DNA from: Bacteroidia bacterium
GTDB lineage: Bacteria; Bacteroidota; Bacteroidia; NS11-12g; UBA9320
Direction of reading: 5' to 3'
NCBI GenBank assembly: GCA_028339355.1
Contig: JAOLBX010000003.1
Coordinates: forward strand, 1-64,000
Length of the DNA: 64,000 bases
The notes beneath the pieces were generated by a model, which did not search any database, was not told where the DNA came from, and saw nothing but the letters and a program-made list of their open reading frames with translations. The translations under genes were made by a program, and so were the position numbers. Below, piece after piece: positions 45,707-55,670 of the stretch (the first letter of the stretch is position 1; each line of letters starts with the position of its first letter).

Positions 45707-47797
45707 TCAATCAACCATAAAAATCATTGATTCACGGCTATGGTGACGAAAGCTTACAAAGTACAATCCCTTGGCCCAAGAAGACACGTCTACTTGCAGT
45801 CCCCCTCCTATCTTACCGGAGAAGACTAATCGACCGTCAGAACCTATGATGTCAATATCCATTGCCTGAGAGACGTCCAAGGCCACTAATGACGTGGCTG
45901 GGTTTGGATATAAACGCACATCATTTTCTACTTCTAAGTTGCGAATTCCAACAAACTTATATTCAGACGCACGCACTGCTGCTGCTGCATCCACCTTTCC
46001 CCATCCCCATAAGACGCTTCCCGTCTCGGGTAAGTCACCCGTACGAATATCTTCTCTTGCTGCGTTATGCAATATTACTTTCGCCTCATTCGCATACAAA
46101 TTTGGATTAGCCTCAAGCATTAGAGCCACTACACCTGCAGTAGCTGGACTACTCATACTTGTCCCCGAAAAACGAGAAAATGGGTAATTTTTACCATTAA
46201 AGTTTACATTCTCAAGCAAATCAAAATTTCTATTGGTAAACGAAGACACACTGGAAGCCACCTGTACTCCGGGAGCAGAAACATCAGGTTTCATCCGCTC
46301 ATCTATAGTCGGTCCATAACTCGAGAAATTAGCTATAAATCCGCCACCCATTACGCCGCTTGAGGTAAACACCTCAGATTGGTGTGCTGCAACAGTAATT
46401 ACGCTTCTGGTACTCGCAGGCTCACCTAGGCTATACTGATTATCACCTTCCTCCCAACCTGTCAGAAATGCTGAAAATGGCATTCCCCAGTTGCCAACAT
46501 CCGTGGTAAGCTCTGTAACATTATAGAAATGCACAGTACCTTTATCAGCAAATGCCTTTAGCCCTATGCGTAAACTTGTGTTGGCGTTTTTAACCCGAAG
46601 CCTCATGTGCGGCTTATTATTAAGAGGGTGTGGACCATCAATTTCAATATTGTAAAAAACAGTATCGAAGCCCACAATTAGAAAAGAATCTAAGTAGCCA
46701 CCATCACTGTTGGTAGAGTACAACGGAGATTGCACTAGTAAATTTTTGGCATTATCATATATCGTGAAGCCAGCACCAAAATCCTCGCCTTCTTCTCCCC
46801 ACATATCGATACTCTGACCCCACATATTTGGGTTAGAACCATATCCATAAAACTCTATCCTCGTCTGCAACGTATCACTAATAAATGTTCTTTTTATATG
46901 AAAAGGCACGTCCCCGTTATTCCCTCCTGAAGTCACAAAAATCACTCCTTCACTCGATAGTTGATCAATGGCTTGACTAACAAGAGATGTTCCATCGAGA
47001 GGCCCCAGATTATACAAACCCCAACTCATATTTATAACAAGTCGCTTATTGTATTTGGCCGCCATATCTTTCATCCATACAAACGCATCTATTACTGCCC
47101 CCTCATCTACTAAGAAGGTTGCCATTAAATAATTAGCTTCGTATGCTACTCCTCGATGCTCTGTACCTGCACCGCCTCCAGCAGATATACCTGCAACATG
47201 GCTTCCGTGAGTTGCGTAGCCGTAAATATTAATAGTATCTTTTTCTGCCGATAGCAGTTCGGCTTCACCTTCATATACAGTTCCGTAATCATAGCCAGAC
47301 GGGGGAGGACCACTTTTCTTAAATTGGTCCCAAGCTGCGAGTATCCTCGTATGTTGCATGGAGGTATCATAGAACATAGGGTGAGTATAGTCAAAACCCC
47401 AATCGGTGACACCAATGATAACATCTTTTCCTGTATATCCGTGTTCCAAACCATGACCCGTATATACACTATCTGCTCTAAGATCTGATATTACTTTTTT
47501 TAGATTTGGAGTGATTTTATGAGCTACTTGAAGATACTCAACACCTTTGATTGTCTTTAATTTGCTTGCATTCTTACTCGCTACTCTAATCGTCACAATA
47601 TCTCCGACGCGTACTCCTAGCTTACCTCCCATCGACTCTACAGATGAGGCTTCAAACTCCAAATTCACCTTTGCCAAAAAGCTTCCTGCCTCAGAATGGC
47701 TATCGATAATTTGACGAGTAGATGAAGACATCTGCACTTGAGCTAAAACAAAGACGCTACTAACCGAAAAAATAATTATAAAAATGAACCGTTGCAT
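45707..47797 (-). CDS. T9SS-exported subtilisin-like serine protease (S8)
   Basis: 696 residues. Signal peptide ends VLAQ. After a propeptide-like segment the catalytic triad is visible: D132 (GVTDWGFDYTHP), H197 (ATHGSHVAG) and Ser about 547 (FSGTSMSSPATAG). The last ~75 residues are a type A T9SS sorting domain (VRLYPNPATSLVALDV, then LVFSGKIGGG and WAKGLYFVSF). So it is secreted by T9SS and cleaved at the surface. It is the last gene of a leftward cluster with a beta-propeller lipoprotein and a PorV/PorQ-like barrel. Confidence 0.9.
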   Translation of the reverse strand: MQRFIFIIIFSVSSVFVLAQVQMSSSTRQIIDSHSEAGSFLAKVNLEFEASSVESMGGKLGVRVGDIVTIRVASKNASKLKTIKGVEYLQVAHKITPNLKKVISDLRADSVYTGHGLEHGYTGKDVIIGVTDWGFDYTHPMFYDTSMQHTRILAAWDQFKKSGPPPSGYDYGTVYEGEAELLSAEKDTINIYGYATHGSHVAGISAGGGAGTEHRGVAYEANYLMATFLVDEGAVIDAFVWMKDMAAKYNKRLVINMSWGLYNLGPLDGTSLVSQAIDQLSSEGVIFVTSGGNNGDVPFHIKRTFISDTLQTRIEFYGYGSNPNMWGQSIDMWGEEGEDFGAGFTIYDNAKNLLVQSPLYSTNSDGGYLDSFLIVGFDTVFYNIEIDGPHPLNNKPHMRLRVKNANTSLRIGLKAFADKGTVHFYNVTELTTDVGNWGMPFSAFLTGWEEGDNQYSLGEPASTRSVITVAAHQSEVFTSSGVMGGGFIANFSSYGPTIDERMKPDVSAPGVQVASSVSSFTNRNFDLLENVNFNGKNYPFSRFSGTSMSSPATAGVVALMLEANPNLYANEAKVILHNAAREDIRTGDLPETGSVLWGWGKVDAAAAVRASEYKFVGIRNLEVENDVRLYPNPATSLVALDVSQAMDIDIIGSDGRLVFSGKIGGGLQVDVSSWAKGLYFVSFRHHSRESMIFMVD

Positions 47798-47864
47798 AGG
47801 TTCGAAGATAGGAGAAAATTAAGAATCCAAAGAGTATGAACAAGGCGGATTATGAATCGGCCAC

Positions 47865-49052
47865 CTATTGAAAATCTGTTGTAAGTTTAAATCTGAGCAC
47901 ACGTTTATTATCCGTGTCACACACCCATACGATTCTATTCTTGTATGCTACCGCACTTGGTTTATTAAACTGAGACAAACCTTCACCAGTACCCCCAAAA
48001 CTTGCAATCTGATACTTAGTACTCGCCGCACCTGCTGGCGGCTTTACACCCTCCAGACCAGTTACCGTAAACTGATAGAGAGAATCTTTGGCTTGATCTA
48101 CTACAAAAATAAAATTGGTACCATCTCCTGTGACAAGAACAGAAACTGGACGTTCAAACTTATTTGGCGTAGTGAGATTCCCGTCGGCTACAGTCGTGTC
48201 AGTTTCAAAAAGTATACGAGGCTCATAACTAGCACCAAAATCGGTTTCTATATAATCTATCACTTGCACTCGTATAGAAGTATTATCTGAGATAGAGGTA
48301 TATACAAAATGATCTGTTCCAAAGGCAGATATCTGAGGAGGCTGTACAAAACTTGTAATCCCTCTTGGCTCTTTAAAATAATCCCTAAAAAGCCCATTTG
48401 GTGTATTTACACTTACCGGTGTAAGATATATTCCATCTCTATCAAATAGCAATACGGCATCATCAGGACCACCGAACTTCTGAGGATTATTATCTGTACC
48501 ACTTCTGGTCACGTAGAAACGATTATCCTGCAGCACAGCTATTTTATTAAATAGCACATCTCTATCGCTACTAGAGTATGTAGACTTATAATAGAATGGA
48601 TGCATAATTGTGTCAACTACAACCGCATGCTTTATCCCAAAATTCGTCCCTGTACCGTGCATATCAATTTTATATATACACGTAAATTCTAATGTTTTGC
48701 CATCTCTTACCGTCTCTGCACTTCCAATAGCAAGCAGGTCCAAAGTTCGGTTTTGAGCTACTGCTCGCACACCTTTCACCCCAAATCTTCCAAGCTCTCT
48801 TCCGCTTTCGTCAAGCGATATTATTTCTTCGGTAGCCTCATCTACCACATATATTAGCTCATCAAAACCTGCAATTATATCTACAGGACTTACAAAGCTT
48901 TCTAATGCTGGTTGCACTGGTACATAAGCGACCTCTCTTGGAGAGTACTCTGGCACTTCAATAAAATCCGTAGAAGTCTTTTTACCAAAAAAACCTTCAC
49001 AAGATGAAAGGAGAAAAACGGCGAAAAATGACCAAATAGTAACTGCTTTCAT
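47865..49052 (-). CDS. Lipoprotein with NHL/6-bladed beta-propeller repeats
   Basis: 395 residues. Lipoprotein signal, lipobox LSSC. The remaining sequence has repeating blades with motifs such as FVSPVDIIAGFDELIYVVDE, SVLVTGDGTNFIFVVDQAKD and SQFNKPSAVAYKNRIVWVCD, characteristic of NHL propellers. It starts 3 nt after the PorV-like gene. Propellers of this type often accompany outer-membrane export components. The partner is unknown. Confidence 0.8.
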   Translation of the reverse strand: MKAVTIWSFFAVFLLSSCEGFFGKKTSTDFIEVPEYSPREVAYVPVQPALESFVSPVDIIAGFDELIYVVDEATEEIISLDESGRELGRFGVKGVRAVAQNRTLDLLAIGSAETVRDGKTLEFTCIYKIDMHGTGTNFGIKHAVVVDTIMHPFYYKSTYSSSDRDVLFNKIAVLQDNRFYVTRSGTDNNPQKFGGPDDAVLLFDRDGIYLTPVSVNTPNGLFRDYFKEPRGITSFVQPPQISAFGTDHFVYTSISDNTSIRVQVIDYIETDFGASYEPRILFETDTTVADGNLTTPNKFERPVSVLVTGDGTNFIFVVDQAKDSLYQFTVTGLEGVKPPAGAASTKYQIASFGGTGEGLSQFNKPSAVAYKNRIVWVCDTDNKRVLRFKLTTDFQ

Positions 49053-49055
49053 AAA

Positions 49056-50048
49056 TTATCTTTTATCATTATTAAAAGGCACGTGCAATCCAAAGATATG
49101 TAGCACACCCATTCGGTTCGTAGGATTTACGCCATAGTCTATATACAGTGGGTGATTTCCTATTCTAGTTTTCACTCCTATTCCTGCTGTTGGGTAATTT
49201 TGACCTTTCACACTTAACTTATACCCCAATCGTAAAAAGAGAAGATCTCTAAGAGCCAACTCTCCTCCCAATCTAATATTCTCAGCATTATCACTAGGGT
49301 GATTCAACTCTGCAGCTACTAATAGCTTTTTTGAATCATCTTCATATGGCACAAATGAAAAACCCATCTTAAAAATAGCTGGAGTAGTATACTTTTCTAA
49401 GGACACCTCAGTTCTATTAAAATCACTTTCCAAATCTGAGCCCTTCATTTGAGAATTTCCTCCAAAATTTTTGACAACTACGGCAAAAGTCAAATCCTTA
49501 AAGTCTGTAGTATACAAGAAGCCAATATCTCCTGTGAGCGTACTATTTCTATAGGTAGAAATCCCCTCATAAACATATTTCAAGCCTACACCTATACTAA
49601 ATCTACTGGACAATTTCTGAGCATAGTTTAACCCTAAGGCAGTATTATTAGCGTAAAACTGCTGCCCTGTGCCATTAGGCTCAAACTCTGTTCGCACTTC
49701 CATAGATCCAGAATTGAGGCTATTCACATTTACACCGAGCACTCCACTTTTTAGTTTAATCGTGCCTCCAGCAAAACTCTGATGTACTCCTGCACCTATT
49801 GCCAAATTGCTCAATGCTAAACCTGAATGATCAACTAACGCTAATGCTGCGGGATTACTCTCTGAGCTATATAAGTTTGCATCATTTGCAACACTGGCAC
49901 TTGCCATCGCAAAAGAGGCTGGATTCATGTCATTCTTAAGAAAACTCAATGCAGATAAACCAGCACGCTGGCCACCGAAATTGGGCAAAATCTGTGCTTG
50001 TGCAATAGCACCAAAGATTAATAAGAAAATAAGGTTAGTGATTCTCAA
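49056..50048 (-). CDS. PorV/PorQ-family outer-membrane protein (T9SS-associated)
   Basis: 330 residues from TTG 50048. The signal peptide is LRITNLIFLLIFGAIAQAQ, then FGGQRAGLSALSFLKNDMNP, SVANDANLYSSESNPAALAL (the PorV/PorQ-type conserved start) and barrel strands ending LHIFGLHVPF. A longer frame from ATG 50156 adds 36 residues without signal character; a TACTTTTG box at 50059-50066 lies 10 nt upstream of TTG 50048, which I prefer. PorV acts as a shuttle for T9SS substrates. This gene heads an operon that ends in a T9SS protease. Which subclass it is cannot be fixed by eye. Confidence 0.8.
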   Translation of the reverse strand: MRITNLIFLLIFGAIAQAQILPNFGGQRAGLSALSFLKNDMNPASFAMASASVANDANLYSSESNPAALALVDHSGLALSNLAIGAGVHQSFAGGTIKLKSGVLGVNVNSLNSGSMEVRTEFEPNGTGQQFYANNTALGLNYAQKLSSRFSIGVGLKYVYEGISTYRNSTLTGDIGFLYTTDFKDLTFAVVVKNFGGNSQMKGSDLESDFNRTEVSLEKYTTPAIFKMGFSFVPYEDDSKKLLVAAELNHPSDNAENIRLGGELALRDLLFLRLGYKLSVKGQNYPTAGIGVKTRIGNHPLYIDYGVNPTNRMGVLHIFGLHVPFNNDKR

Positions 50049-50058
50049 AACTTGGCAG

Positions 50059-50066
50059 CAAAAGTA
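50059..50066 (-). promoter_or_regulatory. Putative -7 promoter element of the T9SS cluster
   Basis: Read leftward, TACTTTTG, an exact TAnnTTTG match, with a TTTG 24 nt further upstream. It lies 10 nt before TTG 50048. Confidence 0.5.
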
Positions 50067-50190
50067 ACCAACCTCAACTATACTTTTTGTCAAATTCATT
50101 AAGAAAAGATTAAGATATCCATAGTTAATACTCATTTTTATCTCCAGCAAAAACAATCGGTTCTATTTTCTTAGATTAATTTTGTATTCC

Positions 50191-50964
50191 GTGCCCAGTA
50201 AAATAAAATATGTTTTCATCCTATACTCTTGTATAATATGCTTCATATCCTCTTGCAAGGACGATGAGCAGCTGATACCGGAGGAGAGTTTTGTTACTGA
50301 TTTTTATTCCAATGCCCAGTCGCTGTACATCATTGTAGGATACGAAGAAGGTGCCAAACCTTTCCATCTTTTTAAAGGAGATACTGTATGGAGAGTGCTA
50401 GATTACAATCTAAGTAGATTATTGGCGAGCAAAGAAATAAACACCAATGTACCCTTGGCTATTGGCAATATGACTAATCTAGGAATACGAGAACAAAACA
50501 ACTATTCTAGACAAAACATCATAGACCTAGCAGCATCTATACAAACCAAGACCAACAAAGCTTCAGACAAGGCTATCGTAGTATTATTTCTCGATGGTCA
50601 TTTTATAAAAGAAGGAGTACTTCTGGACCGAGTCCTCGGTCTAAATATCGACGGATCTGCAATTGTGGCTATTTTCAAACCTGTAATACTATCTGCCTCT
50701 AATAAAGAAGCAAGTCAAGCACTTGTGGAGCAGAGCACAGTAACTCACGAGATAGGCCACGTGCTCGGGCTGGTAAACAATGGCGTACGAGCTACATCTG
50801 CTCATCACGACGTGGCAAATGGAGCACACTGTACCAACAGCACTTGTGTTATGTATTGGAAAAATGGAGAAGGTGAAGTTTCACAATTCTTGAATAAATT
50901 TGAGTCGGGAGAAGATGTTCTTATGTTTGGAGGACAGTGCATCGCCGACATAGCAGCCAAATAA
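50191..50964 (+). CDS. Metalloprotease lipoprotein (metzincin-like HExxHxxG)
   Basis: 257 residues from GTG 50191; a TTG at 50182 would overlap a TAATTTTG promoter box (50177-50184). Lipoprotein signal ends FISSC. Near residue 187 the motif THEIGHVLGLVNNG gives HExxH with Gly at the metzincin position, and a further His pair follows (TSAHHDVANGAHC). The pattern matches Bacteroidota membrane metalloproteases. The substrate is unknown. Confidence 0.8.
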   Translation: MPSKIKYVFILYSCIICFISSCKDDEQLIPEESFVTDFYSNAQSLYIIVGYEEGAKPFHLFKGDTVWRVLDYNLSRLLASKEINTNVPLAIGNMTNLGIREQNNYSRQNIIDLAASIQTKTNKASDKAIVVLFLDGHFIKEGVLLDRVLGLNIDGSAIVAIFKPVILSASNKEASQALVEQSTVTHEIGHVLGLVNNGVRATSAHHDVANGAHCTNSTCVMYWKNGEGEVSQFLNKFESGEDVLMFGGQCIADIAAK

Positions 50965-50987
50965 AGCTCCAGCTCTTAGAAATTTTC

Positions 50988-51740
50988 TTAAATCTCTTTT
51001 TGAATAAACTCCTCTTTGCAACGTAAAATCTCAAAGTACAAGGTCAATGCATCTACAGCTTCTAGATATGTAGGATGAAAAGCACAAAAAGCCTTAAACT
51101 TGACCAATTCTTCTTCAGTAAAATTAGTGAGGGTAGTTATTGTCAAATTATCAAACTGCTTGCGAGATATTGCCCGTTTACGATCTGCTTCCAACAGCAT
51201 AGCGTATTTCCTACGCTCTTTTCCATCTTTGCTATATCTATCATATAAAAATGAAATAGGGCTTCCTAACACCATCCCTCCTTGAGCTGCTTGGTCCAAG
51301 CCTTTGAGCTCTTTTTTCATTTCGTTTATATTGAGCTTTTCGCTCACCTTCTCCGCATCACTTTTCCCTAAATCGTTCTTCACAAACTTGTTGTCAAAAA
51401 GGGAACGTTCACCAAGAATACTAAATGTCACTTCTCTAAGAGTGTATACTTTTGGAGTAAGGTAAAATACCAACGAATCTCTACCCGCCCAATCAGACGT
51501 ATTGATAGTAAGCGTATCAAATACCAAATGAGACACCTTGAGTTCATCTCCCGGATTGTATTCTATCCGTACATACCCATCAATATTGGTAAGCCTGAAA
51601 TCTCCGCTCCCATTGATTATCTTGGCATATAGCACGGGTTCACCATTTTGAAGCGACTTGAAGCGTGCTTTAAAAACAGCTGTCTGAGCTTGGCTCGCAC
51701 CAAAGGCTATCAAAAAGATATATAAGATTGTGTATCTCAA
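50988..51740 (-). CDS. Exported protein with carboxypeptidase-regulatory-like domain
   Basis: 250 residues. Signal peptide ends GASQAQ. Residues ~25-100 are a short beta-sandwich (NGSGDFRLTNIDGYVRIEYN, then LKVSHLVFDTLTI) of the CarboxypepD_reg-like kind. The rest is helical and charged, with KYAMLLEADRKRAISRKQFD. Function unknown. It is divergent from the cupin gene at 51802. Confidence 0.7.
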   Translation of the reverse strand: MRYTILYIFLIAFGASQAQTAVFKARFKSLQNGEPVLYAKIINGSGDFRLTNIDGYVRIEYNPGDELKVSHLVFDTLTINTSDWAGRDSLVFYLTPKVYTLREVTFSILGERSLFDNKFVKNDLGKSDAEKVSEKLNINEMKKELKGLDQAAQGGMVLGSPISFLYDRYSKDGKERRKYAMLLEADRKRAISRKQFDNLTITTLTNFTEEELVKFKAFCAFHPTYLEAVDALTLYFEILRCKEEFIQKEI

Positions 51741-51801
51741 GTATTATTCCATCTTAGAACGTACAAAGCAAACAAATAGTTACCTTATTATTGTAATAAA
51801 T

Positions 51802-52224
51802 ATGCAAAGACTATTCCTATTTCTCTCTACAGCACTTTTTTGCACATTAGCCGTTGCTCAAAAACTGGATACACACCATATAAATCCAGATTCAACAGAT
51901 TACCCCAATGTATTCGTAAAACCAATACATCAAGACACTGCACAAAGCACATTTATTATTTGGGTAAAAAACTCTGTACGGCCTCATTATCACGCTCATC
52001 ATACAGAATACATACAAGTACTTTCTGGAGCTGGAAAAATGACGTTGGACAGCAACACTTTTAAAATTAGAAAGGGAGATGCGATACTGGTACCTAAGGG
52101 ATCTGTGCATTCAGTAATCACTACATCGAGGTCTCCATTAAAAGTCATCTCCGTACAAGCACCCAAATTTGATGGAGATAGAATATGGGTCCAACAGCAA
52201 CAAAAAACAATATCAACTAAATAA
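51802..52224 (+). CDS. Exported cupin domain protein
   Basis: 140 residues from ATG 51802; the signal peptide begins there (MQRLFLFLSTALFCTLAVAQ), so an upstream ATG at 51730 is disfavoured. Cupin motif 1 appears as RPHYHAHHTEYIQVLSGAGK (His residues, Glu and the G(x)5 turn) and motif 2 as KGDAILVPKGSVHSV. A metal-binding periplasmic cupin; the ligand is unknown. Confidence 0.85.
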   Translation: MQRLFLFLSTALFCTLAVAQKLDTHHINPDSTDYPNVFVKPIHQDTAQSTFIIWVKNSVRPHYHAHHTEYIQVLSGAGKMTLDSNTFKIRKGDAILVPKGSVHSVITTSRSPLKVISVQAPKFDGDRIWVQQQQKTISTK

Positions 52225-52227
52225 AAA

Positions 52228-53465
52228 ATGAATAAAACTATAATCCTTTTCGCAGTTCTAATAACAGCGTGCACCAATTCACCCAAGGTGGATCAAGCAT
52301 TTCTTTCAGAAGTAGAAACCTACTTAGAAGGGTACAATAAAAAGTATCAATAACTACTCATCCCTAGCACTGAAGCTGCGTGGAAACTCAACACGTACAT
52401 TCAAGATGGAGATACACTAACCAGTAAAATAGCGGAGGAAGCTGAAAAAGCAATAGTAGAATTCACCGGTAGTGCAGAAAACATAACTGTAGCAAATAAA
52501 TATCTAGAACGAGAATCTGAGCTCAGCCATGTACAAGTACGTCAACTAAGAGCAATACTATATGGAGCTGCAAGCAGCCCAGCTATAGCCAAGGAGATAG
52601 TAGATCAGAAGATAAAAGCAGCTTATACCCTCTTCCAGCAGATGCTAGTTATAGCAAAAACAATCACGCAAGTGCGCGGCATATGGACAATGCAGATGAT
52701 GTAAGAAGCCTAATGAATGTGGAACTAAACACCAGATGGTGGGGCACTGTGCTTCACGAGTTGGGGCATATATACTACTACAAAACATATAGCACTCCAG
52801 AAGTACCCATTATACTAAGAGGTGGTGCCAATAGAGCATATCACGAAGCTATGGGTACGTTAATTGGCATGGCTAGTATGCAACAGCCGTTTTTAGAAGG
52901 TGTAGGTCTAATGCCTAAAAATACTGAGGTAGACGAGACTCAAGCATTGCTAAAAGAGGCCCTAGACTATATCGTGCTAATCCCTTGGGGAGCTGGAGTA
53001 ATGACTGAGTTCGAGCACGACCTATACAGTAAAAATCTTCCTCTAGACGAGTTTAACAAACGATGGTGGGAGCTAAAAAAACAATACCAAGGAATAGTAC
53101 TTCCGGCAGATAGAGGCGAAGAATACTGTGACGCCGCCAGTAAAACACATATAAATAATGATGCTGCATAATACTACGATTACGCTATAAGCAACATGCT
53201 TCTATTCCAATTTCACGACCACATCGCAAAGAAGATTCTAAAATAGGACCCACATAAAACCAACTATTATGGAAGTACCGAAACAGGTGACTTTATGAGA
53301 GCTTTGATGAAAGACGGAGCTAATTGTGATTGGAGAGACCACTTAAAAACACACCTAGGCTCAGATATGAGTGCGAAGGCCAAGTTAGATTACTTCTCAC
53401 CGCTTATGGTGTGGCTCAAGGAACAAAACAAAGGAAGAGAGCATACGTTACCAGCGACTCTGTAA
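52228..53465 (+). pseudogene. M2 family peptidase (angiotensin-converting-enzyme-like), broken
   Basis: Begins as a lipoprotein (lipobox LITAC) 3 nt after the cupin stop. The frame shows AWKLNTYIQDGDTLTSKIAE, then TAA-containing and shifted segments. Metal motif VLHELGHIYYYKTYS (HExxH) and GANRAYHEAMGTLIGMASMQ are the classical M2 signature; DYFSPLMVWLKEQNKGR closes the domain. Lesions: TAA 52351 in frame, a frame change near 52640, TAA 53169 (ACE-family members have Gln there) and TAG 53244 (ILK-stop-DPH; Gln expected). Also the product would be shorter than usual for an M2 peptidase, about 410 residues, so a deletion in the middle of the gene is likely. M2 enzymes remove C-terminal dipeptides. 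Confidence 0.85.
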
Positions 53466-53487
53466 GAGCAGGTTTCCGTCATCTATT

Positions 53488-53846
53488 ATGAAGGTTATTG
53501 ACTTCATACACAATCAAAAGGGCTCGCCACATGAACTATTCCTGCAGCTCCATTCATTCATAATGTAATATGAAGAGATACAAGCAGATTTAAAATATAA
53601 GATTCCTTTTTACAGTAAAACGAAACCCATTTGCTACACAAACCCTATAAAAAAGGTGGTGTAGAAATAGTTTTTTGGAATGCACTAAAAATGAAAAATA
53701 GCCTCCCACTGCTTGACAAGAAGATGAGAAAATGGATGGCAGGCATTACTTACAACTCTGTAAATCAGATAGATTTTGAGGTGTTTGATACCATAATCAG
53801 AGAGGAGATAGCTTGTGATGGACAGTATAATAAAACTTTGAAGTAA
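53488..53846 (+). pseudogene. DUF1801 domain protein, broken
   Basis: ATG 53488, MKVIDFIHNQKGSPHELFLQ, then TAA 53566 in frame. After it the frame carries EIQADLKYKIPFYSKTKPIC and TNPIK, and shifts at an A run near 53650 to KGGVEIVFWNALKMKNSLPL. The sequence resembles the Bacteroidota DUF1801 family (conserved IPFYxxxxxICYxNPxKxxGVE). One nonsense mutation and one frameshift remove it. Confidence 0.75.
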
Positions 53847-53873
53847 GACTTAGGATTTCTTACCTTCGTATCG

Positions 53874-55670
53874 TTGGCAAAACCACCAGAAATAGCACCA
53901 GTAACGGCAAAGCTTAAGCTTCTGCCAGAGGAACCCGGAGTATACAAGTATTTTGATAAATCTGGCAACATTATATACATTGGTAAAGCCAAAAACATCA
54001 AGAACAGAGTACGATCATACTTCAACAAAATCCAATATGAAAACGGGAAAACAAAAATTTTAGTTAGTAAAATTTGGGATATGAACATCACTGTAGTTCC
54101 TACAGAGATAGACGCACTCTTACTTGAAAACAGTCTCATAAAAGAATTTCAACCTAAGTACAACATAGCTTTACGAGATGACAAAAGCTTTCCACTTATA
54201 AAGATTTCTAAAGAACCTTTTCCTAAAATATTTTCGGTACGTAATCCAAAAAAAGATGGCAGTTTGTACTACGGGCCTTATGCCAACATTAGACTAATGC
54301 GTATTGTACTAGAACTCTGCCAAAAAATATACCCTACCCGAAATTGCAACTATAATCTATCGGAAGCAAACATTAAAGCAAAGAAATTTAAGGTCTGCTT
54401 GGAGTATCAAATAGGCAACTGTAAAGGAGCTTGCGAGGGACTAGAAACAGAAGAAGAGTATAATGAAAGCCTTCAGGGAATTAAAAATATACTGCGAGGC
54501 AATCTGAAAGAGGTACGTGAACACCTGAAGCATAAAATGGAGCGTTCCGCGGCGAACTGGAAATATGAAGAGGCCGCCAAATACAAAGAAAAATTAGACA
54601 TCCTAGTTACCTATCAAAACCGGAGCACGGTAGTAAATCATCGAATAACAGATGTGGACGTGCTAAACCTTGCTCAAAATGATAGGTATGCATATATCAA
54701 TTATCTACGTGTTTCGGGTGGCATTATTATACAATCCAAAAACTTAGAACTTAAGAAAAAGCTCGATGAAACAACAGAAGAATTACTTGAGTTAGCTTAC
54801 GGTGAGATAAGAAGCATCAATGGTAGAACCGAAGAAATAATTGTGCCAATAGAACTCTCACTTGAAGGTAAATTTACAATACCAGGAGCTGGAGATAAGA
54901 AAAAACTTTTAGACCTTAGTTTCAAAAATGCAATGCTCTACATGCGAGAAAAAAGTAAGCAGTATGAGAAACTAGACCCTCAGATAAAAGTGGATAGGCT
55001 GCTAACTAACATAAAGAATGACCTGCGTCTGACCGAGCTCCCCTATCACATGGAATGTTTTGACAACTCTAATATACAAGGTGCATTTCCTGTAAGTGCC
55101 TGTGTGGTATTCAGGGATGGAAAACCAAGTAAAAAAGATTATCGTCACTTCAATATAAAAACAGTAGAAGGTCCCAATGATTTTGCGAGTATGTATGAAG
55201 CACTCACTAGAAGATACAAACGAATGCTAGAGGAAGAACAACCTCTCCCGCAACTAATTATAGTGGACGGGGGCAAAGGACAACTTAGCAGCTCTGTAAA
55301 AGCACTAAAAGATCTAAACATTTATGGTAAAGTAGCAATAGTAGGTATAGCTAAAAGACTTGAAGAAATCTACTATCCTGGAGATAGCCTTCCTCTCTAT
55401 ATTGACAAAAAATCTGAATCTCTTAAAGTAATACAACAAATGCGTGACGAAGCTCATCGATTTGGGATAACACATCATCGTAATAGACGTAGCAAAGGAA
55501 CTATAGTAAGTAAGCTTACTGAGATTAAAGGTATAGGAGCAGAAACTGCTACAGATTTACTAAAGACTTTCAAGTCTGTAGCACGAATCAAAAAAACAAG
55601 CCAAGAAGATATCGCCAAGGTAATAGGACCTGCAAAGGCGTTATTAGTCATCAAATATTTTGAGAAGTAA
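53874..55670 (+). CDS. uvrC: UvrABC nucleotide excision repair subunit C
   Basis: 598 residues from TTG 53874. The N-terminal GIY-YIG nuclease (GVYKYFDKSGNIIYIGKAKN) makes the 3' incision. A UVR motif is at about 205-235 (EEAAKYKEKLDILVT). The RNase H-like C-terminal nuclease has MECFDNSNIQGAFPVSACVV, LIIVDGGKGQLSS and the DEAHRFGITHHR motif. Tandem helix-hairpin-helix ends the protein (LTEIKGIGAETATDLLKTFK). It acts with UvrA/UvrB on bulky DNA lesions. The stop overlaps the pabB TTG by 11 nt. Confidence 0.95.
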   Translation: MAKPPEIAPVTAKLKLLPEEPGVYKYFDKSGNIIYIGKAKNIKNRVRSYFNKIQYENGKTKILVSKIWDMNITVVPTEIDALLLENSLIKEFQPKYNIALRDDKSFPLIKISKEPFPKIFSVRNPKKDGSLYYGPYANIRLMRIVLELCQKIYPTRNCNYNLSEANIKAKKFKVCLEYQIGNCKGACEGLETEEEYNESLQGIKNILRGNLKEVREHLKHKMERSAANWKYEEAAKYKEKLDILVTYQNRSTVVNHRITDVDVLNLAQNDRYAYINYLRVSGGIIIQSKNLELKKKLDETTEELLELAYGEIRSINGRTEEIIVPIELSLEGKFTIPGAGDKKKLLDLSFKNAMLYMREKSKQYEKLDPQIKVDRLLTNIKNDLRLTELPYHMECFDNSNIQGAFPVSACVVFRDGKPSKKDYRHFNIKTVEGPNDFASMYEALTRRYKRMLEEEQPLPQLIIVDGGKGQLSSSVKALKDLNIYGKVAIVGIAKRLEEIYYPGDSLPLYIDKKSESLKVIQQMRDEAHRFGITHHRNRRSKGTIVSKLTEIKGIGAETATDLLKTFKSVARIKKTSQEDIAKVIGPAKALLVIKYFEK

